Below are positions 34,883 through 64,000 of a stretch of 64,000 nucleotides of DNA, one piece after another. The position numbers and the translations under genes were made by a program. The notes under the pieces are model-generated. The model had not been told where the DNA came from. It worked only from the letters and a program-made list of their open reading frames with translations, and did no database searches. Location: positions 19,190,831 through 19,254,830 of the forward strand of contig OZ038465.1 of NCBI GenBank assembly GCA_964036295.1. The letters are read 5' to 3'. Within the stretch, counting starts at the first letter, position 1; each line of letters starts with the position of its first letter. Origin of the DNA: Plumapathes pennacea (Eukaryota; Cnidaria; Anthozoa; Antipatharia; Myriopathidae).

Positions 34883-35095
34883 TTCAACCCTTTCACTCCC
34901 AAGAGTGATCAACTTCAATTTTCTCCTTGAGTTTCTCACTAGAAATATTTATCAAACAGTAAGGAGAACTTGGCTTTTGATAGATTGCTCAGATAGTAGC
35001 TGATTAAACTATGAATTCTCACAACATCATTGATATATTTTCTTCTTAAAAAGGTTGGGAGAATCTGCATTTTGAGCTTGGGAGTGAAAGGGTTA
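34883..35095. mobile_element. CCCTTTCACTCCCAAG-family MITE, best-preserved copy
   Basis: About 210 bp. The left end is 'aaccctttcactcccaagag', the right end 'cttgggagtgaaagggttaa', an almost perfect terminal inverted repeat. Use this copy as reference for the others. Confidence 0.85.
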
Positions 35096-36020
35096 AAGGG
35101 AGCTTCTACTGTCAGCCGAAGTCGTAGAGTAATGATCGAGTAAAATTTGAGGCCGCTCCCTGTCTTTCCCGCCGGATGAAAACTTGTTGAAACGGGCCAC
35201 AATTTTCGCCGTAAAAATAATAAAGCCTTTATGCTAAACGAGGACCAGGGTGGACTTCGAACAGCCTCGCTCTGATGTGCTATAACATTGAACGATTGAT
35301 TGCAAAGCATGCTGAGTAAAATGTTGGTTGACCATGGAAACCTGACTGACAAAAATGATGGCGACCATAACACGTACGACAAGCTTCAGCTAGGCTTTTG
35401 TACATTATGCTTTTATTTTTTCACTAAAATGCTAAAGCTTAATGCTCAAGTTTTCCACTAAAATGCTCGGCAGAAGACTCTAAAATGCTCCAAAAATACT
35501 GGTCCTTTTTTTTTCGTTTTATCGTTTTCTAGCCAGATCTGAAGCGGGCGGTGTTTTTAAGGTATCAACTATGCTTCTCTGAGAACTCGGTTCGCTTTCT
35601 TGTGTGAGAGTGCCATCGATTGAATATAAATGAGCTGCCAATTATTTATGACATTCAACAGAATATGACTTGTGCAACAAAATGGCTGACTCTTCAGTCG
35701 TGAGCATGTGACTCGACTGAAACCGCTGACCACCGTTTTACTAATTCCAGGTCCTATCGGACTTTTATTGATCGAAAACGTCACTTAAATGCCTGCATTA
35801 TGCTCAATGCTTTCAGCCAATCAATGCCTTTCTTTGCGTGAATATTTATACATTAGACGCGGGAGGATTGGCACATTTTGAGAGTTGGTGTTTCACATGA
35901 TCCCGGAAAGTGTGTTTTTCGCAAACATAACGATTTTCTATTTTCGCCTTTATTAGCACAAAGACGATATGATTATATGTGCATTACCCAAAATCCACAG
36001 GATATCGATTGTTAAAGTAC
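35096..36020. other. Intergenic, no gene seen
   Basis: No ORF or exon that I can support. Confidence 0.5.
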
Positions 36021-36024
36021 TCGC

Positions 36025-36365
36025 CGTGAGTTTTCGCTATTTCGAAATCCCACGGGACATGAAGAAAAGTTCGAAATACTGTAGCGGGGTTTCGAAACAA
36101 CCAAGCTAGTCAAGCTAATGCAAGGGGATTCAGCTTTACTTCGAAATAACGGGGACTTCGAATTAACCGAGTTCGAAATAGCGGGGTTCGACTGCAATTT
36201 TGTTATTATATATACATATAAAGACGTTGCCACCATTCATGTTCCAATGTACCCTGGGTGCCAGAGGTTTCTCGCTCTCGGAAGCTCGGAGCTGCGCGGC
36301 CGCGTAGGGCTGGGGGCGAAACCATGGGCGAAGTAGAGCTGGGGCGAGAGCGAGAAATCACTGGC
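36025..36365. repeat. Diverged ~380 bp-family MITE and adjacent palindrome
   Basis: 36025-36196 carries 'cgagttcgaaatagcggggt' like the Ig-intron elements. 36256-36365 is a separate palindrome: 'tgccagaggtttctcgctct' faces 'cgagagcgagaaatcactgg'. Confidence 0.65.
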
Positions 36366-37529
36366 ATGATATATATATTTTTTGTGAACTAATAGAAAAA
36401 TGTGGACATTGTATAAAAACGCAGACGTCACGGGTAACACCGCTTTAGGTGCAATCACGTTACTTTTGCCGCGTTTGGTTTCATTTTCCTTTTTCACCAA
36501 ACGTCGAGCATTGTTGTTTTGAAGAAGCACATCGCCAGAATGTGTTGTAGTGTCGAGTAAGCGCGCTGTAAATTGTCTTACATAGACACAGCGTATTAAC
36601 TTTTAATGATCTCTGTTGTATTCAAGCCACTGAGCAAACGTCTTGACAACAATAACATACTTTACTTTGCTGTTATGCTTGTTTGGATTTTCAAGGCTTT
36701 GGCGTCCTAGCCAGTTTTTAATCCGATAGGAACCAAGTTCATAAGAATTTTCAGATTTTCATTAAGGTAAGCTCTACTGAAAATATTCATGAGATGTTTA
36801 CATACTTTGTCTGAGGCATTCAAGTCTGCTTTTCCGCGAAACATTGCCAGCCAAAGCCGGCATTTGTATCTTTCGCAGTGTCTTTGTCTTGCCATCAATC
36901 TGTTTTTATTTTTTCCCACGATTCAGCAAAACACGGCTTCTTGCCTTTCATTCCTTAAAGATTTTGATAATTCTTTAGCTAATATTGAGATTCCACAAAA
37001 TATAAGAGTCTTACTGCTAGACACATTAGTGGTATAAAATACAACATGAAGCGATATCCCCGAGGTTTTCATGCTATGTCGCAACAGCTGCACCTTCCGT
37101 TTCTGAACTTCCCACTGAATGCGAACAGCCAAGAGATTTCAAAGGAATATCGAAGATATTCGGCTCCTTCTTTTCTCGGTTTGGCTCCCACTCTCTGCTC
37201 GGTTTGTGTAAATATTCTCGCACAAGAAAAATGTCGCTTGTTAAACATTTGTTCCATAATCGGGGACGCAGCATGAATTCTATTGATTGTGGTAAAATGA
37301 TTTGGTCCTGCGAGTGTGTGAGTCTATATGACAAAAAAACAAAAAAAAACAATGAAGAATTGCCGCGGCCATCTTGTGTGCCGTGGCAGGTCGTGGTTAA
37401 ATAGCGAAACTTACGGGATAGGGGTGGGGTAACGTTTAAAAGATGAGCGAGAAGATTGAGCTATTTACCACATCACCTGTTTTTACTCTTTACGTACCCC
37501 CCACCCCTCCCCCCCGCTCATCATCACTT
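36366..37529. other. Intergenic, no gene seen
   Basis: Short open frames only; no family resemblance. Confidence 0.5.
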
Positions 37530-37711
37530 AACCCTTTCACTCCCAAGAGCGTTCAACTTCAATTTTCTCCTTCAGTTTCTCAACAGTTGACTTTTGATGC
37601 CTTGCTCAGATGAAAGGTGATTAAGCTATCAATTTTCACTACATCCCTCAAACAGTTCCTTCTGAAAAGGTTGGGAGAATCTGTATTTTGAGCTTAGGAG
37701 TGAAAGGGTTA
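37530..37711. mobile_element. CCCTTTCACTCCCAAG-family MITE
   Basis: 'aaccctttcactcccaagag' to 'gcttaggagtgaaagggttaa'-type end, ~180 bp, slightly shorter than the reference copy. Followed by a C-run at 37750-37769. Confidence 0.85.
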
Positions 37712-40500
37712 ACACTCCCTCCTCCTACCTATCTTTACCTCTCCCACCCCTCCCCCCCCCCCCCCCCCCATCTGTACCCTTTACTTGTTTTAATATTGGA
37801 TGCAGTGGGCATATTAGTGAGGAGGTTCGACAAAGGGTTTGTGTACATTAAAGTACATCATGAATAATTTAGGATTTAACATATTCTTATCGTATTATGA
37901 TATCTTTTTATATTAGTGTTAGTTACTTGTTAACATTCTTCCATTCTGTTAGTGAAATGTGTGAAATGTCGAGATACCCAAGGCGACATAATAGTCAAAC
38001 GAAGAACACCTATCGAAAGCCGTGTTTTAAGTAACGATGTTTTAAGTGCTTCGGACGATCTGACTATACTATAATTATGCAGTTACTTTTTTGATTACTA
38101 CAGTACGATTTTATAGCCTGGAAAGTTGTGCCATTTTAATGTAACTCTAATTACTTTGAAAAGATGTGCGGTGGATGATGTGCTTCAGTTGAGCTTTTGT
38201 CTGTGATAAACAGCGTGATTGTTTGGGTTAAATGTCAAGTTACTATGACAATCCTAAGCGTTCGAGACAAACACTTTTCTGAAGGTGAGCCGTTTGCTTG
38301 ATTAGAATTTCACATGTCGCGAGGACATTGACGAAATCTCATTATTTTTCAGCTCTCAATATTAAAAAAAAGCAAATTAGATGTCCCCTAATCGTGTGTA
38401 GAAAGCACTTTTCTATGTTTGTTTCAGACAAGATCAACAAAAATTTGAAGTCCGCGATGGCCAGTACATCAAAGTGCGTTGAATGGTGAGAGGGAAAAAA
38501 AATCACTTTTTGCGTGTTCACCCAAATTATATAGGTCGTGCGACCGCTTTTTTGTCCCAGAGCTTTCTGGGACTATAACTTTTGCGTCAGCGACACCGTA
38601 TGAAGTGACATATGGAAATCGAATTAGTCTCTCGAGGGTTCCTTTTCTCAATAGCAATCGATTACCTTTGCATCAACAGGATTACCGAGTGTTTGCAAAA
38701 CGTGTGTCGATGAATACATGCTGGGTTATTGCATGTAAATCACGATGTAATTCAAATTGCAAATGAGGTTCACCTGATCCGAATTAAGCTCGAATTCAGT
38801 CCGTCGCTGTGATACACGGCGGAGTAATTTTCAGCTTTCGTGTTAGAAAATACCGTGACGCCAAAAAAAAAAAAAACAGGCGATATGTGTTAACTCGAGA
38901 CCAAGCAAGCAAAGGTAGTTACTTCTTTCTTTCTTTCTTTCTTTCTTTATTCCTTTCTTTTTTTTCTCTCTGTCTTGTTTGTTTTTTGCAATGGTGGTCC
39001 GTCTTGTATTTTGTTAAACAAGCCGTGTGATTGGGGTCGTTTTAAGACTTGGAAATGTGTCCTCGAATGCAGTTTGATTTACTCAATACCGCCCACATCT
39101 GTAAAATTGACTGTCGAGCAGCTCTTGTTCTGCGCTCTGTATTAAAAGGTCTCCCGTCACCCACGAAGGGATTTATACAATTGGCGGTCGTGCGGTTATC
39201 CAAATCTTTGCCGTTAGGACTGAACTACATCCTGCTTTTCTTACAACATTGTATGTTAGTTCTTCTTTGTTAATATAACTGTTAGAAATCTTTGACGAGA
39301 GCAGTTTTTCTAATTAGTGCAATAAAGTCGCGGCTGCGGCAAACTTCATAAGCAGCGACCGGGATAAAAATAGCTCTCAACGCCTGTTGTTTCTATGTTC
39401 GAGGTCTTTTATTGTTCTTCTCGCTCATTTCTGAAGTAGCTGAAGTCGTATGAAGTAGCTGAAGTAGCTCAGTAGTGTGTGCGATCGAACATAACGTGGT
39501 GTGACAAGTACAACGACCGTTTTCTCGACCAAACAACGTCCCAGAGTTTCGTACAATCTTCTTTAGTGGGATTTACAGTATTTGTGAAATTTATGAAATT
39601 CAGTTTTGTTCCTGTTCATTCAAATTGAAGTCGGAAATTGAGAATTACCAAAGAGCCTGAAGCACACTTGGCAAATAGATTTTTTAAGTGTATTATGCAA
39701 TAGTTTGTATAAACCACTCAATACATGATTCAACATTCATTTGATGTCGCTTCACTCGATCTGTATCGGTTTACTTCTGAAGCAATTTACAGTGGATAAA
39801 TTGTACCACGAAAATTCCTCGCGTCTGAATACTGTGAAATGATGTTCAAAGTTGTGTTGATAATAAAGCTACGTAGCTGTACATTGGTCTGCAAGAGATT
39901 TAAACATTTCGTTTGTTTACTTCTTTGCGGATTTCTTGTGCAAAAGCTGCGAAGTCCACATGACCACCTTTGCTTCGAGAAAAGCTTTGTTTGACTATTA
40001 TAAACAGCAATGCCCGGAAATATTCGCGCCCATGTGGGCCAACAAAGTCAATCATTTTAGTCCCGTTAGGGCGGTCCTATGCTGGAAGAGGAGTTTAGCT
40101 ATTAGTCACGTATTTCGGTTTGAAGCTGACTTGATCATGTATGGGCCTGTTTACATAGTTTTGGTGAAGGCATTCAATACAACACCCTTGACTAAACAAC
40201 AGTCAGGTTATCCCGGATAAATATACCTTAACAAGCGCACTAAAATTGTCAAGTGTTGGTTGAACGATCACTTTTGATATGTTCCGAGGTGGACATTACT
40301 ATTATTATTATTATTGGACTTATGTTTTTATTGGAGGCGTAAAACGAAACATACATACATCATCTCCGTTTAGACATGGAATTCTTATCATACAAATCAG
40401 TGATCTTTCAAAGATCCGTATGACTTTCGCTAATAATAATAACAGTAATAATAGATCTCTGTACAAGTGGACCATTCACTAAGGGTCATCCTCGCTTGTT
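37712..40500. other. Intergenic, no gene seen
   Basis: (CTTT)n at 38923-38949 and poly-A at 38862-38876. No supported exon. Confidence 0.5.
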
Positions 40501-40503
40501 GAC

Positions 40504-41168
40504 TGCCAGAATGTTTGTTTTCTTGTCGTTATCAGAATGTTTGTGCTGCTGTTTGTGTCAAATGATTAACAATAGAATGTTTGTATTGTTGTTTTATCAA
40601 ATGATCAACAGCAGAATGTTTGTGTTGTTGCTTATACCAAGTAATCATGACAGAATGTTTGTGTTGTTGTTTATACCAAGTGATCAATGAAAGAAAGTTT
40701 GTGTTGTTGTTTATACCAAGTGATCAATGACAGAAAGTTTGTGTTGTTGTTTATACCAAGTGATCAAAGACAGAATGTTTGTGTTGTTGTTTATACCAAG
40801 TAATCAATGACAGAATGTTGGTGTTGTTGTTTATACCAAGTGATCAATGACAGAAAGTTTGTGTTGTTGTTTATACCAAGTGATAAATGACAGAAAGTTT
40901 GTGTTGTTGTTTATACCAAGTGATCAAAGACAGAATGTTTGAGTTGTTGCTTATACCAAATAATCAATGACAGAATGTTTGTGTTGTTGTTTGCATCGAG
41001 TGATCAATGACAGAATGTTTGTTGTTGTTTGTATCGAGTGATCAAAAACAGAATGTTTGTTGTTGTTTATACCAAGTAATCAATGACAGAATGTTTGTAT
41101 TGTTGTTTATACCAAGTAATCAAAGACAGAATATTTGTGTTGTTGTTTGTATCGAGTGATCAACAGCT
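40504..41168. repeat. 40-bp minisatellite, about 16 units
   Basis: The consensus is two halves, 'gacagaatgtttgtgttgtt' and 'gtttataccaagtgatcaat'. Units are least regular at both ends (40504-40640 and after 40975), the usual pattern of an array growing from its middle. Noncoding; no unique spacers. Confidence 0.93.
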
Positions 41169-43763
41169 GACAACAGACTAGAGTTGTTTTGTCTGAGGTG
41201 GACCTCCCCCGCACGCTGAATTAAATAGCTTTATTACAAGGTTACTAATAATTTGTCTTCTCTGTTTCGTGCAATTTAAAAATTAAGAAATTAATCGTGT
41301 ATCTTCGCCACTCAATAACCTGAAGTGAACACTTGGGCATGGGTCACGATTATTGTCGAGACGTGCGTTTTTCGATCACTGGCTGTCAGTTGAGATTCAG
41401 TTGTATGACAAATCCTGCTCATTTGTGTCCCCCCACTCAACCCACAAATCAATTTCTGGGCAAAGGCGCAATTTTATTGGGAGCCTGAGTTTGACATAGG
41501 AGGAGCACATTAGACAATTTACTGTGACCTTGTACGCTCAAAGGAGACACGACCGCTTTTGTAAATCTGGCGGGTTTTTAGTAAAGACATCAGAAAAAAA
41601 CTGACTCGCATTCAAGCTCAGGATTTGTTGGCGAAGCGAGAAGTCGTTCTGCGGATGAGTTCTGCGTATGCGAAGAAGAAAGGCTGGTTGTGTGGTTTGC
41701 GATTGTAGTTTAGTGTGGTTATCGAGCGGTTGCTGAGTGGAGATAGGTGGCTGGCTTAAAAACTGTGCCAGCGAGTTAACAGGTTTAAGAGGTACTTGCC
41801 GATTAAGTCACAAGATATCCAGCCGATGTTCTATTTTAAAATATTAATATGTACAATTTATAGCCGGGCTTACGAATTTCCAGTCCACGATAGTTGTTGG
41901 CTTCCGATATATATGTTTCCACGTATGATAAATAGTGCCGTTATCTTTGGTAGATGTTTTACGCTTTGTGATATTTTCATGGGGCGTTTAGACACAAAAA
42001 TAATTGACAACTTATATAAAAATTGCACAGAAATAAAACTGTAAGCAGAACAAAATAGGGGAAATTGTGGTCAGGAAATTAATGTACGTTCATTCAGTTT
42101 CTAATATAAATGCAAATTTTAGTTCTCTTGGCCTGCATGCACGTGACAGTCGCGCCCTCGCGCGGTTTATGGCGGGAATAATCTCCAAACGTCATGACGT
42201 GTCTGTGGGGGAGGTGTGAGTCAATAGTTTAGTATTTTTAGCTTACTGTGGTGATCATTTACGTCACGTTTACAATGAATGTGTATAGGAGTGCCGGCCG
42301 TGTGATACTAAGTTTAAAACTGGCGGTGTCATCGCTGTTAAGAAAATTATTCATTTTGAAAGAAAGTCTTTGGACTATTTATGGAGTTGAGCTTTAGAAA
42401 CTTTAAACTAGCATTCTTACTGGTGTGTAGTGCGTATTTTCATATTCACCTGTTCTTAGCTGTTTGTTTCTGGTTTATAATTCATCGTTTTTCGTCTGAA
42501 GTATGGCTTTCATTTCGGTATTGAGTCTTCACGGCAAACTATGCTTTTGTTTAACAGCTTGTATTTTTATGTATGTGCTGTCGCCCTCGTGAATCTTCGA
42601 GTCTAGAGTCTGGAACATTTCTTTAGTGATTACCGGCACGTGCATATTATCTTCCATGTTATTGTTCGCTTGCCGTTAGTTCTGAACCTGTTTGCAGTTT
42701 CTTTTTTTTTCCTTTGGTTGTCATGGTTATTTACTGTCTGGAGGCTTTTAATAAAAACTGTGGTGTCCGAGAGCTAGCTGCATGTTTTATTTTTTGCCCT
42801 AACTTGCGAGAGCAGGTCTCTGAAAATAGAACAAATGAGATTCAATTGCGGCAGCCACTTTTTAATGACATAGCGAAATCACGTGACTTACAGGTGCTTG
42901 GCGATTGTAAACTCATTAGAATAAGTTGGACTCTTTTAGCCGCTTCGCCTGATCTCAGCCTGATCCTTGAGTTTGTGCCTTCACTAACCTTCCGCTCTAC
43001 TTACAGGCTTTTTAGTAATCTTCGAGTCGCGCAACGAGATATATTTTGGTCTCGTGCACGAGCTTCAGTTCCCGAGGTAAGGATTTATGATCGTGAATCA
43101 AATTTGCATACTGTCTTCGTCGTGAACACAGGTTTCTTGTATGAAGCACTAAAGCCTCAACTCGGCTATTTTTGCTATGTTATATCGATATAAGTTATCT
43201 TCTTGAGGAAAATACTCGCCCGTCACTGCTGGTCGACTTTCTGAAGGCTTGCTGTATTTTATGTGACAATGATCACGGCGCTAACTCAGCTTTTATACCG
43301 ACTATTCTGATGCGTTTTTTTTTTTTTTTTTAGTCTAACCGTGCAGTTTTGCTATCAGATAGGTCTTCTCTGAATGTTGTTGATCGAGCTCGTCTTGACA
43401 CAGCGCGGATCTATTGCTCAAAAGTTTGCCGGCTGTCGCCTCGCTTGCATGCGTCCATTTTCCCCGGGGTGAAGGCTTCTCATTTATCGTTTCTAGGATA
43501 CCTGTCAGTGGTCATACCTAACACGGGAGGAAGTACTACTCACAACGGTTTTGCAGGACGACATGAGTGTTCATTCCGTGTTTTAATGTGCAAGCTAGAA
43601 ATAGAGTGCCATGGGCTAACGGGCCTTATCAGTCGCTCCAGGTAACCGTCCTGAAACGAGGATGCGCCATTACTTGACGCTGGAGATTCCCACATTTGTA
43701 CAGGAAAGGCGTGAAGTTGTCGCCCGCCTGACCGCGCGGAGCAAGCCGGTTTTCTCACAAATT
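41169..43763. other. Region upstream of the Ca-channel gene
   Basis: Nothing coding that I can support. It must hold the Cav3 promoter and 5' UTR, but I cannot place the start site; no clear TATA box near a start. A T-run is at 43317-43332. Confidence 0.45.
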
Positions 43764-43781
43764 TAGGACTACGTTAAAGTT

Positions 43782-62289
<18,508 letters not shown>

Positions 62290-62990
62290 ATTTAAACGAA
62301 ATGAACATAGAGACAGCAGCTGGAAAAACACGACACGGTCAAAGGTGATTTAGCCTGTGAGGCGCTCAGGCCCAAGAATAAGGCTTACGACCGTCGACCC
62401 TGTAAAGGGACCATACAAATGTGGTCGCCATTGCACCGCATCAGTTTACGAAACCAACAAAGGTTTCTCTGTAAATGATACTTTTCTGTTTTATGAAGCA
62501 TTAACGGCATTGTAAGCATCGTACAGTTTAAATTGGAGCCAAAAGATGTATGTTATAGAGATTATTTTTGTAGAAATATCGAATTGTATTTCTGAAAGAA
62601 AACGTCCTAAGGTCGTCATGTGTGCCGCAGGCGAGTGCTGATTATATATTAATTCTATTAATAAATCCATGGAGTTTAATTCACAGTTATTACATTCAGG
62701 ACGCTAAAATACAACAGGTGAATGCGTTATCAATTTCAACTTCAACGACGAAGCCGTGGAAACGTTCTCATTAAAGCCGTGCTTGTGAAAATCAATTTTC
62801 CAGTGCTTTTCTGCTAACTTTTATTTGATTTCTTTTTGCTGTAGACCAATAGAAGTGTTTAAATAGTAAAACTATCGGCATCGTTATTACGCTCCGACGA
62901 GAGCTATTCATTTCTATAATGCTCGATTAAATAAATACAATTTCATGCTATACATCACTTTGTCGAAATGCTATTAAAGAAATAAAACTT
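62290..62990 (+). other. Cav3 3' UTR (inferred)
   Basis: Three AATAAA signals at 62660-62665, 62930-62935 and 62981-62986. The opposite-strand gene ends at 63007, so the two transcripts converge and probably overlap. Confidence 0.6.
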
Positions 62991-63006
62991 GGTTGGCCGG
63001 CGCTCG

Positions 63007-63600
63007 TTACGTCATCAGCTTCTGCAGGTCCTGGCAGACTCGGTCTACTTCTTCGTCCTCTCCCTTGTACGTCGCTGGATCGATTCCCATAACATGAGCG
63101 AGTGTTAACACCTGACGAGAAATGCTTCCCGGTTAGACAAGAAATGCTTGGAAACCTGGGCCCGGTATTTCAAAGCACGATTAGGCTAATCTTGGATTAG
63201 GTGGAAACTTTCTTGTCATTTATAAGCCTGAAAATGCGAAGGTTGTGTCCTGCAACGATTTCCTTGATACGTTTTCAGCTAAAACAAGCTTTTAAATCCA
63301 TATTTGAACAAAACCCTGCATTTTATCGGCAGAGAGGTCGTCAGGAAGAAATTCGTTAATCCTTGATTAGCTTAATCGGCTTTTGAAAAACCGGGGCCTG
63401 AGGGTTAGTATGTGGCAGCATCAAATTAATACTGTGCATTTATAGACGTAACCATTGTGTCACAGCTTGTAGCTTTAAAACCGTAGTCAGTACGTTGATA
63501 GCAGTTAACATACAGTCTTACTTTCATTTACACAATGGGCAAGTACTAACCTCTGGATTGTATTCACCGAAGTTCCTCAAAGCATACAGGCAGTGATGGA
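63007..63600 (-). CDS. Unrecognised gene, last two exons
   Basis: Minus strand, partial (5' part lies beyond the right edge). Exon 63551-63600 (acceptor CTAG, donor GTTAGT) encodes HHCLYALRNFGEYNPE. The last exon, 63007-63111 (acceptor CGTCAG), encodes VLTLAHVMGIDPATYKGEDE then EVDRVCQDLQKLMT and stop. The frame joins cleanly and composition is coding-like, with an acidic, helical C-terminus. I cannot name the family. A minus-strand AATAAA is at 62825-62820. Confidence 0.7.
63158..63402. mobile_element. MITE in the intron of the minus-strand gene
   Basis: 'gcccggtatttcaaagcacg' faces 'ggcttttgaaaaaccggggc'. Same family as 52610-52810. Confidence 0.7.
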
Positions 63601-63639
63601 CTAGGCAACAAAACAAACAAAAATCAGCACACAAGCCAG

Positions 63640-63935
63640 CGACTTTAGATAACTGTCGAAAATAATAGTGTGATTGCTTTAGATCGCGTTTCAGCTACAC
63701 TTTTGGATTGGTTCAAACACGTTTGCCAGCCTTCTTAGCCAATCAGGAACAAAAGCAAACTCCAATTGCGGTCTTCTCACGCAAGCAAGGTCGCTTCTTC
63801 AAAGTAAAACCAATCGTAAATTCCCGACTCTGGCTTCTGGTTGGTTGAAAGCGTTTCTTTCAGCCTCCCTAATTGGCGGTGTAATTATTACACCTTGGTT
63901 TTTGTTATACGAAAGTCGTCTGAAAACCGCTCAAA
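63640..63935. mobile_element. MITE, relative of 56829-57110
   Basis: Contains 'gactttagataactgtcgaa' at the left and 'cgaaagtcgtctgaaaaccg' at the right, with 'agccaatcaggaacaaaagc' inside. Confidence 0.65.
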
Positions 63936-63950
63936 AGTCAATACATTAGG

Positions 63951-63957
63951 CATCTAT

Positions 63958-63996
<39 letters not shown>

Positions 63997-64000
63997 TTTG
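63951..64000. repeat. (ATTT)n microsatellite at the right edge
   Basis: About twelve TTTA units running into the window end. Confidence 0.95.

Noticed and set aside
42714-43193. 159-codon plus-strand frame upstream of Cav3
   Set aside because: No recognisable domain, unremarkable composition and no support as an exon; probably chance or 5' UTR.

Overview
The window is nuclear DNA of an animal, most likely an anthozoan cnidarian and probably a stony coral. That placement is an inference from three things: compact, intron-rich conserved animal genes, an A+T-rich background, and very dense short palindromic DNA-transposon remnants in almost every intron. There are no bacterial-style operons; each gene is a chain of short exons with GT-AG (rarely GC-AG or AT-AC) introns.

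Layout. (1) 1255-15642, + strand, open at the left edge: a single-pass membrane protein with a YWTD/LDLR-type propeller segment, then 15 immunoglobulin domains. Each Ig domain sits on one phase 1-1 exon. A short stalk, one transmembrane helix and almost no cytoplasmic tail follow. Thirteen Ig exons are near-copies made by tandem duplication, two are clear mosaics of other copies, and one (Ig10) carries a one-base deletion. (2) 15.7-25.0 kb: intergenic, with nested MITE/SINE insertions, a 16-bp tandem repeat and a ~550 bp segment present twice about 5.4 kb apart. (3) 25078-31916, +: COP9 signalosome subunit 1 (CSN1/GPS1), 17 coding exons resolved, first exon not found. (4) 31.9-43.7 kb: long gene-poor stretch with MITEs and a 40-bp tandem array. 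(5) 43782-62289, +: a complete T-type voltage-gated calcium channel (Cav3). Its 26 coding exons join in frame to 1,933 residues, with the EEDD selectivity filter, a poly-His I-II linker and a U12-type AT-AC first intron. (6) 63007-63600, - strand: the last two exons of an unrecognised gene that converges on Cav3.

The genes are not functionally linked as far as the sequence shows: one cell-surface recognition-type receptor, one deneddylation regulator and one low-voltage-activated Ca channel. The most unusual items are the recombining Ig-exon array, the minor-class intron of Cav3, and introns built from minisatellites that copy splicing signals (decoy 3' splice sites; perfect TACTAAC branch-site motifs).
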